A stretch of DNA of 64,000 bases from contig NZ_BAYA01000005.1 of NCBI RefSeq assembly GCF_000685015.1, forward strand, positions 310,001 to 374,000, read 5' to 3'. A program made the position numbers and the translations under genes. The DNA comes from Paraburkholderia bannensis NBRC 103871. Lineage in GTDB: Bacteria > Pseudomonadota > Gammaproteobacteria > Burkholderiales > Burkholderiaceae. Positions 1 to 8,091 of the stretch are shown here, one piece after another; position 1 is the first letter of the stretch; every line of letters starts with the position of its first letter. The notes under the pieces were generated by a model. It saw nothing but the letters and a program-made list of their open reading frames with translations, searched no databases and had not been told where the DNA came from.

Positions 1-159
1 ACCAGAAGCATTCCCTGTCGTACTCGGCCAGTTGCCGCCTGGAGGCCCATTGCCTGACCGGCCTCCACTGTTGCCAGCCTGTCCTCCGCTCGCGCCCTTT
101 GAGCCACCGCCCTTGTTGCCGCTCGGCGCACTCTTGCCGCCACCCGTTCCTTTGCTCAT
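1..159 (-). CDS. Glycine/serine-rich small protein, 3' end outside the window
   Basis: The ATG at 159-157 is preceded by a strong ribosome binding site (GGAGAAGG, about 4 bases upstream). The frame stays open to the window edge, so the C-terminus is missing. The visible 53 residues begin MSKGTGGGKSAP and are almost all Gly, Ser, Asn, Lys and Pro, with no hydrophobic core or signal peptide, so this part is probably disordered. It follows the MerR/TPR gene on the same strand after about 70 bases and may be the last gene of the ligD-ku operon. I do not recognise a family and infer no function. Confidence 0.5.
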   Translation of the reverse strand, partial: MSKGTGGGKSAPSGNKGGGSKGASGGQAGNSGGRSGNGPPGGNWPSTTGNASG

Positions 160-229
160 AGCCCTTCTCCGTTGATGTGCCGGAATCCCCGGCAGCCAGG
201 CACTGCAAGCGCTGTGGCCGCCTGCAGTC

Positions 230-1066
230 TCATGTAGTCAACCGGCGATAAGCATTGAAATGCCGCAGAAGACCCTGCTGGTCCCCACGCTTCTCCAACA
301 ACATCGCCAGGTTGTGGTGCGCATCCGCGTACGTCGGTTCAAGCTCCAGGCAGCGCATGTAACTCTCTTCTGCGTCGTCGAGACGGCCGAGGTCTTCATA
401 GGCTATCGCGCGGTTGAAATGAAGCGCAGCGTCCGCTGGGAAATGCATCAGCGCGTCATCGAACACCTGAAGTGCATCTGCGCAGCGATGCTCCCGTTCA
501 CACAGGAGCGCGCCGAGGTCGACGTAGGCGGCATAGAACGGCTGCGGCGATAGCGCGATGGCTTTCCTGTAGGCCCGCTCAGCTCCATCGAGGTCGGTCT
601 TCCTGAGCTGCTCGCCAAGGTCGTACCATTCTTCGGCCTGGTGAGCGAGGTCTTGCGGCGCTGGCGCCGTGTCGAGAAACACGACATCGCCCTTGATTTC
701 GGCAACCTCGAAGTCGAGCAGCAGCTGGCCGGTAATCGCATCCCACTGCGACGGCCCTGTCCTCACCGCCACGTCGTTGCCGACGGCCGAAACTCGAATG
801 CCGCTCAGCGGCAGCTCATCCGGCAGTTCCTCCCTGAGTCGGGAGAGCGCCTGCGTGACCTTGCGAGGAGGAACGCGCGCAGCACGCAACCTCAGCGCTG
901 TACGTAGCAGGACAACGTCCTGGAAGGTGAACCGATATTGCCGGCGCGGACCACGCGAGGGCGTCACGAATCCTGCTGCAACGAGCCCTGCAACAACATG
1001 GCGCGAAACGCCGAGCATGGACTGCAACTCGCGCGTCGAAATCTCCCTCGGAACTGCTTTCGGCAT
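230..1066 (-). CDS. MerR-type HTH protein fused to C-terminal TPR repeats
   Basis: Residues about 10-75 form a MerR-like winged helix (STRELQSMLGVSR, then the RRQYRF wing and a helix rich in Arg/Val). Residues about 145-270 contain at least three tetratricopeptide units (for example AERAYRKAIALSP, ALHFNRAIAYEDLGR, ADAHHNLAMLLEKRG). The segment between is a small beta-rich linker. The ATG at 1066 shares a base with the TGA of ku (TGATG), so translation is probably coupled. A GTG one codon upstream is an alternative start. The position behind ligD and ku suggests a regulator or scaffold of end joining. That role is inferred from context only. Confidence 0.85.
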   Translation of the reverse strand: MPKAVPREISTRELQSMLGVSRHVVAGLVAAGFVTPSRGPRRQYRFTFQDVVLLRTALRLRAARVPPRKVTQALSRLREELPDELPLSGIRVSAVGNDVAVRTGPSQWDAITGQLLLDFEVAEIKGDVVFLDTAPAPQDLAHQAEEWYDLGEQLRKTDLDGAERAYRKAIALSPQPFYAAYVDLGALLCEREHRCADALQVFDDALMHFPADAALHFNRAIAYEDLGRLDDAEESYMRCLELEPTYADAHHNLAMLLEKRGDQQGLLRHFNAYRRLTT

Positions 1067-1998
1067 CACTTGCGCGCCCGAACCCTGGCAGGAGTTTCGG
1101 CTGCGGGCTTCGCCGCGCGTGCCGCTGGCTTGCGTGTGCGTGGCGCCGCGGCCGAGATGTCGGTGACGGGCTCTGCTGCCTTGCGCTTCGGCGCAGGGGC
1201 CGCCGCTGTTTTCGCTTTTGCCGTGCCCTTCAGACTCGCACGCAGCGCATCCATGAGATCGATGACCTGCCCACCACCGGCGGTGTCCTCCGCCTGTTCG
1301 TGCGTGACAACCTGCTTGCCTTCAATCTTTTCGTCGATGGCCGCAAGGATGCGCTTCTTCTCTTCGTCCTCATACGCTGCCGGGTCATAGTCGTCCTCGG
1401 CGCCCTGCTCGATTATTTGAAGCGCGAGCTTCAGTTCCGATGCGGAGACCTCAACGCGTTCGATATGCAGGTCGCTCAAGGAGCGGACTTCGTCAGCATA
1501 GAGCAATTGCTGGAACACAAGACCGTCCTCTTCCGGGCGCACCTGCACGATGCGGGTTCTCCCCTTGGATGCCCATTTGGCCAGCGCGCATCGCCCGCTC
1601 TCAGCGAGTGCCTTCTGCAGCAGGCTGTATGGCTTGCCGCCGCGCTTGTCCGGCGCAATAAAATAAGCCTTGTCATAGAAAACTGGATTGATGGCCTTTT
1701 CAGGAATGAATGCCATGATTTCAACGACATGACTCGCACCGTCTTCCAGTGCCTTGAGTTCGTCGGAGGTAAACACGACGAACCGGTCTTTCTCGAATTC
1801 GTAGCCCTTGTTCATGCTCGATCGCTCGACCACGGCGCCGGACTTCTCCGAGACATATTGCTGCTTCACGCGTGAACCATCCGGCGCAAGCATATGGAAG
1901 CGGACATCGGACGAACTCTCCGTGGCCGTGTAGAGCTTCACCGGGATTGAAACCAGCCCGAAGGAGAGCGACAGGGAAGCGATTGAACGGGCCGGCAT
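1066..1998 (-). CDS. ku: Ku protein, DNA end-binding factor of bacterial NHEJ
   Basis: The 310-residue product begins MPARSIASLSLSFGLVSIPV, the typical N-terminus of bacterial Ku, and continues through the Ku beta-barrel core (residues about 1-255). Ku homodimers thread onto double-strand break ends and recruit LigD. The C-terminal 55 residues are a Lys/Ala/Pro/Arg-rich tail, as in other extended bacterial Ku proteins, likely binding DNA non-specifically. This start was chosen over an ATG 14 codons upstream because it has a GAGGAG ribosome binding site and gives the family N-terminus. ligD lies 77 bases upstream on the same strand, and the next gene overlaps the stop codon. Confidence 0.95.
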   Translation of the reverse strand: MPARSIASLSLSFGLVSIPVKLYTATESSSDVRFHMLAPDGSRVKQQYVSEKSGAVVERSSMNKGYEFEKDRFVVFTSDELKALEDGASHVVEIMAFIPEKAINPVFYDKAYFIAPDKRGGKPYSLLQKALAESGRCALAKWASKGRTRIVQVRPEEDGLVFQQLLYADEVRSLSDLHIERVEVSASELKLALQIIEQGAEDDYDPAAYEDEEKKRILAAIDEKIEGKQVVTHEQAEDTAGGGQVIDLMDALRASLKGTAKAKTAAAPAPKRKAAEPVTDISAAAPRTRKPAARAAKPAAETPARVRARK

Positions 1999-2075
1999 GA
2001 CCATCTCCTCGCGGGTGAGCGTTAGCATTGCGCAGCGCAAGGTGCGTGCCCTCGCGGCCTGGCATCACGGTCAAT

Positions 2076-4592
2076 TCATTTTAGGAGCTTTATCGCGGCT
2101 GCCAACGACTGGCGCGCCGACCCGTATTCGGCCCAGGGATCCTGGGTCTGGAAGCTGAGATATTCGCGCGCCGTTTGCACCGTCCATTGCGCCCCGCTTT
2201 TCAGGTCACGCAACTGCTCCCACGACACTGGCATCGAGACGCCCATGCCGGGCCGCGCACGCGCCGAGAACGCCGCCGCGGTGGTCTGCCCCATGCCGTT
2301 TCGCAAATAGTCGACATAGACCTTGCCGATGCGGTTCGACGGGCCGGACGTTGCAGTGAAGCGTTCGGGAATCGTCTTCGCAATGTGCCGGACGAACGCC
2401 TGCGAGAACGCTTTCACCGGCTCGTAGCCGAGCCTCGGTGCCAGCGGAACGACGACATGTAGCCCCTTCCCGCCGCTCGTCTTCAGCCAGGCGTTCAGCT
2501 TCAGTTCCGACAGCAGGGCTTGAACCAGCAACGCCGCCTCCTGTACATGCCCCCATTTCACGCCGTCGCCGGGGTCGAGGTCGAAGATGACCCTGTCTGG
2601 CTTGTCCAGGCGCCTCACTGTCGAATTCCATGTGTGGAACTCGATAGCGTTCATCTGCGCAGCCGACAGCAAGGCGTCGGCCGTATCGACAGAAAGCAGC
2701 GAAGGATGATTGGGCCATAGTTCGCGATCGTGAATCGTCAGACCAGGCATCGCGGTGCGTTCCACGTGCTTCTGGAAGAACAGTTCGCCTGCAATTCCGG
2801 ACGGCGCGCGCAGGAGCGCCACGGGCCGGCTTTCCAGGTGCGGCAGCATCCGCTCGGCGACGCTCGCGTAGTAGCGAACGAGGTCGGCCTTCGTGATGCC
2901 GCCCGTTGCGTCGATGACACGCTCAGGATGGGTGATTTTCAGTTGGGGAAGCGCCGCCGGAACCTGCGTCCTGCCGCCTTCCCGCACGACGCCTTCTGCC
3001 GGCTTGTCGAGGCGCAGCCCCTTGAACGATGCCTGCCGGATGACCCCGTCTGCGGTCCATTCCGCAAACTCGACCTCCGCAACCAAGGTCGGCTCAACCC
3101 AGCGCTCGCTGCCAGCGGCGCGGCGCGCCCAACGACGCGGCTTCGTGTTGGCCACGTCGAATGGCGCCTCGTCAATCTCCAGCTGTGCGAGACGTTTCCA
3201 GAGATCCTGCGCAGTTCGTGAATCCCAGCCGGTACCAACGCTGCCTGCGTCGCGCAGTTCGCCATTGGCGTAGTAGCCGAGCAGCAGGCTGCCCACCTCT
3301 CCGCTCCTGCCACCGCGTGCTGTGAAGCCACAGATGACCAGTTCCTGGCGAAGCCGGGATTTCGCTTTCAGCCACGTCTGGGTGCGCCCTGATTCGTAAG
3401 GCGCATCGCGCCGCTTGAGCATCAGCCCTTCGAGTCCCAGTTCCGAAGCAGCCTCGAATACCTGGGCAGGCGGCGCCTCGAAATCCTGGCTGAACCGCAC
3501 ATGTTCACCGGCATCCTCGATGAGTTGGGCCAGCCGCGCACGACGCGCCCACAACGGTACCCTTCGAAGATCCAGCCCGTTGAGATACGTGATGTCAAAC
3601 AGGAAATAGACGATGTCCTGATTGGCGCGCCCATCTATCGCGTCCTGCAGCGCGGAGAAGCTTGGTATCCCGTCCTCTAGCACGGCTATTTCGCCGTCGA
3701 GCCAGGCGCTCTTGAGACGCAGCGCTTCGACCTCTTTCGCAAGCGCGGGAAACTTCGCCGTCCAGTCGTTGCCGTTGCGCGTGATGAAACGAACATCCCC
3801 CTTCTCTACGCGGGCCAGCAGTCGATAGCCGTCGAGCTTTGCCTCCGTTATCCAGTCGCTGCCAGTCGGCAGTGAAGTCGCGAGCGTGGCGAGTTGAGGC
3901 ACGAGCGCGGTCGGCATCGGCATGCGCCTCGCCGCGGACAGGTCGATTTCGGCTTCTTCCGGAGCCGCTCCACGCGCCACCTGCGCGAACCTCGGTTCAC
4001 GCACCTCAATCAGGCCGAGCGGATGAGACACGACGCTGTCTGGCAGCGCCTTGATGACGTCGTACTCAGCGAGCGGCCGCGCCCACTCATCACGCTTCTT
4101 GAACAGTATCCACTGGTCTTGCCTGTCGGCGGGCTTCGAGATGCGCACCAGCTCCCACAGCCCGGCGAGCTTTTCGCCGTGAAGCCGGAATACCAGCTTG
4201 CCGGCCTGCATGCCGCTTGCGCCATCTCCCACTGGCTCCCAGGTTCCTCGATCCCAGACAATCACGTCCCCCGCGCCGTATTGCTTCGCCGGAATCGTTC
4301 CTTCGAAGCTGGCGTAGTCTGCAGGGTGATCCTCGACGTGCACGGCCATGCGCTTCGCCTTCGGGTCGTAGCAAGGGCCCCTCGGTACAGCCCACGAGAG
4401 CAGTACGCCGTCGAGTTCAAGGCGAAAATCGTAGTGCAGGCGGCTCGCCCAATGTTTCTGCACAACGAAGCGCATCCCGGTCTGGGTGGCTGCGTCCGAA
4501 CTATTGGGCGCGGGCTCAGGCGTGACGGCGAAATCCCGCTTTTTCTTGTAGCGGGATAACGGTGGCGATGCCGCTTCGCGAGGAGAGGCCAT
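2076..4592 (-). CDS. ligD: Multifunctional NHEJ DNA ligase LigD (phosphoesterase-ligase-polymerase)
   Basis: The product has about 838 residues and three enzyme domains in the order known from Pseudomonas and Burkholderia. The N-terminal 3'-phosphoesterase (residues about 40-190) shows HWASRLHYDFRLE and WAVPRGP. The ATP-dependent ligase has its adenylation lysine in EAKLDGYR near residue 255. The C-terminal primase-like polymerase (about 545-838) has the metal-binding IFDLDPGDG. It trims, fills in and seals ends bound by Ku, encoded just downstream. The chosen ATG gives MASPREAAS; an in-frame ATG 23 codons upstream is possible but would add an atypical basic extension. The ribosome binding site is weak (AAGAGA). 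Confidence 0.95.
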   Translation of the reverse strand: MASPREAASPPLSRYKKKRDFAVTPEPAPNSSDAATQTGMRFVVQKHWASRLHYDFRLELDGVLLSWAVPRGPCYDPKAKRMAVHVEDHPADYASFEGTIPAKQYGAGDVIVWDRGTWEPVGDGASGMQAGKLVFRLHGEKLAGLWELVRISKPADRQDQWILFKKRDEWARPLAEYDVIKALPDSVVSHPLGLIEVREPRFAQVARGAAPEEAEIDLSAARRMPMPTALVPQLATLATSLPTGSDWITEAKLDGYRLLARVEKGDVRFITRNGNDWTAKFPALAKEVEALRLKSAWLDGEIAVLEDGIPSFSALQDAIDGRANQDIVYFLFDITYLNGLDLRRVPLWARRARLAQLIEDAGEHVRFSQDFEAPPAQVFEAASELGLEGLMLKRRDAPYESGRTQTWLKAKSRLRQELVICGFTARGGRSGEVGSLLLGYYANGELRDAGSVGTGWDSRTAQDLWKRLAQLEIDEAPFDVANTKPRRWARRAAGSERWVEPTLVAEVEFAEWTADGVIRQASFKGLRLDKPAEGVVREGGRTQVPAALPQLKITHPERVIDATGGITKADLVRYYASVAERMLPHLESRPVALLRAPSGIAGELFFQKHVERTAMPGLTIHDRELWPNHPSLLSVDTADALLSAAQMNAIEFHTWNSTVRRLDKPDRVIFDLDPGDGVKWGHVQEAALLVQALLSELKLNAWLKTSGGKGLHVVVPLAPRLGYEPVKAFSQAFVRHIAKTIPERFTATSGPSNRIGKVYVDYLRNGMGQTTAAAFSARARPGMGVSMPVSWEQLRDLKSGAQWTVQTAREYLSFQTQDPWAEYGSARQSLAAAIKLLK

Positions 4593-4685
4593 GCGTAGTC
4601 TCTTGAAATGCCGCTTTTCAAACGAATAGCACAAACCACGCCAGAAACGCTTACTGCTCAAACACGCAGGCTTTGAATCGAACGC

Positions 4686-4807
4686 TTACTCTCGCAAAAA
4701 GCGTCGTTTTATGTTGCGGCGCACCAGAGACCGGAGTAGAGTTGAAGCGTCTCCTCCATATCCACCCTGGATTGGATTCAGCCCGCTACATGCGGGCTTT
4801 TTCTTTT
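4686..4807 (+). ncRNA. Candidate small RNA ending at the orphan terminator
   Basis: A possible sigma-70-like promoter (TTACTC at 4686-4691, 18-base spacer, TATGTT at 4710-4715) lies about 65 bases before the orphan terminator. Transcription from about 4722 would give an RNA of about 85 nt. The -35 match is poor and nothing else supports it, so this is only a candidate. The alternative is a leftover terminator from a deleted gene. Confidence 0.25.
4780..4807 (+). terminator. Rho-independent terminator with no visible upstream gene
   Basis: A perfect 7-bp stem (AGCCCGC / GCGGGCT) with a TACAT loop is followed by TTTTTCTTTT, a textbook intrinsic terminator reading on the plus strand. The nearest annotated genes on both sides are on the minus strand, so it does not end any recognised transcript. 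Confidence 0.75.
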
Positions 4808-4993
4808 CCGAATGCGGCTTGTTTCACGAAAACCCCTGCCACGGGCTAGCTGCTGCACGCCAGGCAGACACAACCCCGTGGCTTTAACCCTAGCCTCGAA
4901 CCAAAGCTTCATAGTAGATGGTCTGCTCGAAGTAACGAGGAGCGCAGGCTCGTCAAACGGACAGATTGCAGCGACGTAACACTAACGCAGCAA

Positions 4994-6082
4994 TCAGAAC
5001 ACGGTATGCATCCCAATGCGCGCGGCAAGCTGGTTTGCCGAACTCGATGCACCGTTCGCATCCAGGATGCCATTTATCTGAGCGTTTGCGCCACTATTGG
5101 CACGTTGATAATCTGCCGATACATACACCGCAGTCCGCTTCGACAGGAAATACTCAACCGATGCCGTGAACTGATGCGCATGGTTGTTGCTCACCGCCTC
5201 GTTACCCTTCATATACATATACTTCGCACCAAACAAGATAGCAGGACGAACCTTCCATTCTGCGCCCGCTTCAGCCATCCACACGCCAGCGCCGTTAAAA
5301 GAGTTATGAACTGTGGTAACGAGCGCTTTTGCGGTCACATTGCCCAGCGAATAATGCATCCCTGCCCCCCAATTGCGCACACTAGTCGATGGCACGCCTG
5401 CAGCCGGGCCATACTTCTCATTCGTGTACGCAGCACCGGCTCCGAAAGCGCCCACCTCATAATTCAAGCCCGCGCTTACTGCGTTGTCTGCGCCTACTGA
5501 GCCGGCCACGCCGCCAAAAGAGTACAGTACGCCACCCGAAAAACCGCCAACCGTGGGGGAGGTGTATTTGACCGAATTGGCGATAGGCTTACTGCCGGCG
5601 GTTCTGTCCCAATCAAACGCACCCGTCGGGTTGTCCGGCAGCGCAAGGCGCTGGAACGGGCCATTTCTGAACCCATAAAGCCCAGACAGGTCATTGGATA
5701 TCGTACTTCCCCTGGAAAAAAGCGAGTCCACCATAAACTCGTACTGATTCCCCAACGTAATGCTGCCGTATTGAGAACTCTCCAGCCCAACGTATGCGTT
5801 GCGCGCGAACAGCCCGCCTCCGACAATACTTCCATTGGCCATTGAGAATTGATTCACGAGCGCGAAAATCGCCCGGTATCCACCACCGAGGTCTTCTGCG
5901 CCACGGAAACCAAACAGATTCGGGGCATAGATGCCGTCATCGAACTTGACGTTCTTTGACCCACCTTCATTGCTGACATACGTGACGCCAGCATCGACAA
6001 GACCGAACATCGTGACGCTACTCTGCGCCCAGGCGCCTTGTGTCATCACCCAAATAGCCACTGCTCCAAACCGAAGCTTCAT
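4994..6082 (-). CDS. Gram-negative porin, Burkholderia trimeric type
   Basis: The 362-residue protein begins with a hydrophobic signal sequence ending AWAQSS, then the family opening SSVTMFGLVDAGVTYVS. It has alternating beta-strand and loop regions and ends in phenylalanine (RIGMHTVF), the outer-membrane assembly signal. The length matches Burkholderia OpcP/Omp38-type 16-stranded porins. It is a diffusion channel for small solutes. As the last gene behind the hydroquinone-degradation genes on the same strand, about 90 bases after the ferredoxin, it may admit the aromatic substrate. That link is inferred from position. Confidence 0.9.
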   Translation of the reverse strand: MKLRFGAVAIWVMTQGAWAQSSVTMFGLVDAGVTYVSNEGGSKNVKFDDGIYAPNLFGFRGAEDLGGGYRAIFALVNQFSMANGSIVGGGLFARNAYVGLESSQYGSITLGNQYEFMVDSLFSRGSTISNDLSGLYGFRNGPFQRLALPDNPTGAFDWDRTAGSKPIANSVKYTSPTVGGFSGGVLYSFGGVAGSVGADNAVSAGLNYEVGAFGAGAAYTNEKYGPAAGVPSTSVRNWGAGMHYSLGNVTAKALVTTVHNSFNGAGVWMAEAGAEWKVRPAILFGAKYMYMKGNEAVSNNHAHQFTASVEYFLSKRTAVYVSADYQRANSGANAQINGILDANGASSSANQLAARIGMHTVF

Positions 6083-6173
6083 TGTTTATCCGTTTTCTTT
6101 ATGAAATGCGGGCTCGCGGCAATGCAACCGGGCATGAATTGCGCCTCACTGACATCAGCGCCGTCGAGCGACT

Positions 6174-6509
6174 TCACACGCCTGCAGCGACAACCCAAGC
6201 ACCTGCATCGACTTTGACAGGTACAGCTTCCAGCGATGCACCGGTGCAAGGCCCGTCTATGCACACTCCGTCGTCGAACCTGAAAAGTGCGCTGTGATGC
6301 GCGCACATCAGCACCTGAGAGCGATAGCACGAAACGTTACCCGGTTCGAAATCAAGCGGTACTGAAAAATGAGGACACCGATTGACGTACGCCCACACCT
6401 GCTCACCACGCCTGACGACAATGACAGGACGACCAGCGCACGCTTCGTCGATTACTTTTGCCCCGCCATCCGGCACGTCCACAAATTGACATAGCTTCGT
6501 CGCATTCAT
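6174..6509 (-). CDS. Small Rieske-type [2Fe-2S] ferredoxin
   Basis: This 111-residue protein is a single Rieske domain. The cluster ligands are visible as CPH (NRCPHFSVPL, residues about 45-47) and CAHH (LMCAHHSALF, about 69-72), the C-x-H...C-x2-H pattern of Rieske ferredoxins. No membrane anchor or signal is present, so it should be a soluble electron carrier. Its start lies 3 bases after the stop of the YciI-like gene, in the hydroquinone cluster. No matching reductase or Rieske oxygenase is encoded nearby. A role in keeping the Fe(II) dioxygenase reduced is possible but is inference. Confidence 0.85.
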   Translation of the reverse strand: MNATKLCQFVDVPDGGAKVIDEACAGRPVIVVRRGEQVWAYVNRCPHFSVPLDFEPGNVSCYRSQVLMCAHHSALFRFDDGVCIDGPCTGASLEAVPVKVDAGAWVVAAGV

Positions 6510-6512
6510 CGC

Positions 6513-6824
6513 TTACACCCGTAGCTCAGGATTGCCGAGACTCCAGTCCCACGGTCGCACTTCAATTTGCGAAAACAGCCCTTCTTTCACATAGGGATCG
6601 TTGTCAACAAACTGCATTACGGCATCGATATCTTCGGCCTCCACGACCAGCAAGGTGCCGTTCATCGCGTTGCACTGCGGCCCCAAGGTTGGGCCGCCAA
6701 GACGCACAAAAACTCCATGCTGGAAGGCACTTCGCAAATACGTCCGGTGGCTCGCCCGAACGCGCTCGCGCACTTCTGTCATGCCAGGTTTATCGGTAGC
6801 AAAGACTGCGTAATAGCGGCGCAT
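6513..6824 (-). CDS. YciI-like (YCII-domain) protein
   Basis: The 103-residue product begins MRRYYAVFATDKPG and shows the ferredoxin-like alpha/beta YCII fold. The conserved His lies in RASHRTYL, and DPYVKEGLF is the usual C-terminal motif. YCII proteins are often found in aromatic catabolism operons, where some act as lactone- or chloride-handling enzymes. The exact reaction here is unknown. It starts 2 bases after the stop of the truncated dioxygenase remnant and 3 bases before the Rieske gene, so it is clearly within the operon. Confidence 0.8.
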   Translation of the reverse strand: MRRYYAVFATDKPGMTEVRERVRASHRTYLRSAFQHGVFVRLGGPTLGPQCNAMNGTLLVVEAEDIDAVMQFVDNDPYVKEGLFSQIEVRPWDWSLGNPELRV

Positions 6825-6826
6825 TG

Positions 6827-7000
6827 TTAACTCCGGCCCAGCACAAAATCGTAGCGTGCTTCGCGGTACGGCCCCGTCACTCCGAAGCGACTAGCCCGTT
6901 CTCCGTCGGCTGGCCTGTCAAGATATTCGACCATCAACGAAGGCTTCACGCCGAAGACAGCGCCTGAATCGAGGTGTTCTGTGGTCACTTCTGTCTCCAT
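6827..7000 (-). pseudogene. pnpG: 3' remnant of hydroxyquinol 1,2-dioxygenase (intradiol family)
   Basis: A 57-codon frame carries the C-terminal signature of hydroxyquinol-type intradiol dioxygenases (HLDSGAVFGVKPSLMVEY near residues 9-26, ending YDFVLGRS). The family is normally about 290 residues. All iron ligands (two Tyr, two His) and the catalytic core are absent, so it cannot be an active dioxygenase. The deletion joint lies around codons 6-9. The fragment has kept an ATG with a plausible GAAGG ribosome binding site and a tight 2-base spacing to the next gene, so a short peptide could still be made. The neighbours (maleylacetate reductase upstream) fit the pnpF-pnpG order. Family assignment is from memory of the motif. 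Confidence 0.7.
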
Positions 7001-7016
7001 TCATGCCTTCGGCTGC

Positions 7017-8084
7017 CTAATGCGGTACGCGTCCTTCCCATGCGTCCTGCAAAAGCTCGCGAATCGCCGCGCGCTCTATCGGCCGCGGGTTTGCATAGGG
7101 GTTCTTGCACGCCATATCTGCTGCCTCATCGAGCCCGTCGTGCGGCATGCCGATGTCCTCTAGCGCCGCCGCAAGACCGAGCTTTTCGTTCAGCTTGAAC
7201 AGCAGAGGCCCGGCCTCAGCAGCACGGCTGCCGCCCAGTGCGCGTGCGACCCGGCGCAGTGCGTCAGGCGCAGCAGCATGGTTGTAGTGCACCGTGTGCG
7301 GCAACATCGCCGCATGCGTCTGCGCGTGCGGCAGGTTAAACGTGCCGCCCAGGGTATGGCACAGCTTGTGGTGTATCGCCATGCTGACCGCACCAAGACA
7401 CGTTCCCGCAAGCCAGGCGCCATACAATGCACGACTACGCATCTCGCGGTCGTCCGGCGCGCTCACAATGACCGGCAACGCCTCGCCTAGTGCACGGATC
7501 GATTCCTCGGCCATCAGGCTGATGACCGGGTTCGCGTCCTCGGCATAGAGCGCCTCGACCGCGTGCGCCAGAGCGTTGACGCCAGACGCCGCAGAGATAC
7601 CAACTGGCAGCGACAGCGTCAGGGACGGGTCATAGAGCACGGTGCGCGGCAACACGCGTGCGTCGCGACCGGTGCGCTTCAGACGGCCTTCGGTGAGACC
7701 GTAAATCGGCGTCATCTCCGAGCCTGCGTAGGTCGTCGGCACCGCGAGGATGGGCAGGGACGACTCCAGTGCAATCGCCTTGCCCAGACCGATGGTGGAG
7801 CCGCCCCCAATCGCGATGCAACAGTCTGCGCCGAGCTCGCGGGCCGTCTCGCGCGCCGCACGGGCAACCTCGACCGGAACATGCATGACCGCTTCGGCGC
7901 AGACTCCCGCGGCGCGCTCGCCAAGTATGTCCTTCACCTGGTCAGCGAGGTGACGCTGCTCAGGCGTCGAAAGGATGAGCGCCCGCCGGGCACCAAGCTT
8001 CGTCAACTCGTCCGGCAGCGTCGCGAGCGCACCCCATTCGAAAACAACACGCGAAGGGGTTCCCTGATAGACAAAGCGCTCCAT
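7017..8084 (-). CDS. pnpF: Maleylacetate reductase (iron-type alcohol dehydrogenase family)
   Basis: This 355-residue protein reduces maleylacetate to 3-oxoadipate with NAD(P)H, the last step of the hydroquinone branch. Visible features are the nucleotide-binding AIGGGSTIGLGKA near residue 95, the family segment TTYAGSEMTP, and the metal-site histidines of the Fe-ADH fold (HALAHAVEALYA, HHKLCHTLGG). Translation is taken from the ATG that gives MERFVYQG, with GAGG just upstream. An ATG 42 codons earlier would overlap the dehydrogenase gene heavily. It follows the aldehyde dehydrogenase stop by 7 bases. Length and motifs are normal. Confidence 0.92.
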   Translation of the reverse strand: MERFVYQGTPSRVVFEWGALATLPDELTKLGARRALILSTPEQRHLADQVKDILGERAAGVCAEAVMHVPVEVARAARETARELGADCCIAIGGGSTIGLGKAIALESSLPILAVPTTYAGSEMTPIYGLTEGRLKRTGRDARVLPRTVLYDPSLTLSLPVGISAASGVNALAHAVEALYAEDANPVISLMAEESIRALGEALPVIVSAPDDREMRSRALYGAWLAGTCLGAVSMAIHHKLCHTLGGTFNLPHAQTHAAMLPHTVHYNHAAAPDALRRVARALGGSRAAEAGPLLFKLNEKLGLAAALEDIGMPHDGLDEAADMACKNPYANPRPIERAAIRELLQDAWEGRVPH

Positions 8085-8091
8085 GGAGACC

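Larger units (their letters stand above)
4593..4993. other. Intergenic region between ligD and the porin gene
   Basis: This 401-base gap holds the presumed ligD promoter on the minus strand. It also holds a plus-strand hairpin terminator near 4780-4807 and a possible small-RNA promoter upstream of it. I see no protein-coding frame with a credible ribosome binding site. The stretch around 4740-4780 superficially resembles the tail of a structured RNA gene, but no tRNA fold could be drawn. Confidence 0.5.

Noticed and set aside
4720..4800. Possible tRNA or tRNA-fragment attachment site ahead of the orphan terminator
   Set aside because: No cloverleaf or CCA-terminated acceptor stem could be drawn from the sequence.
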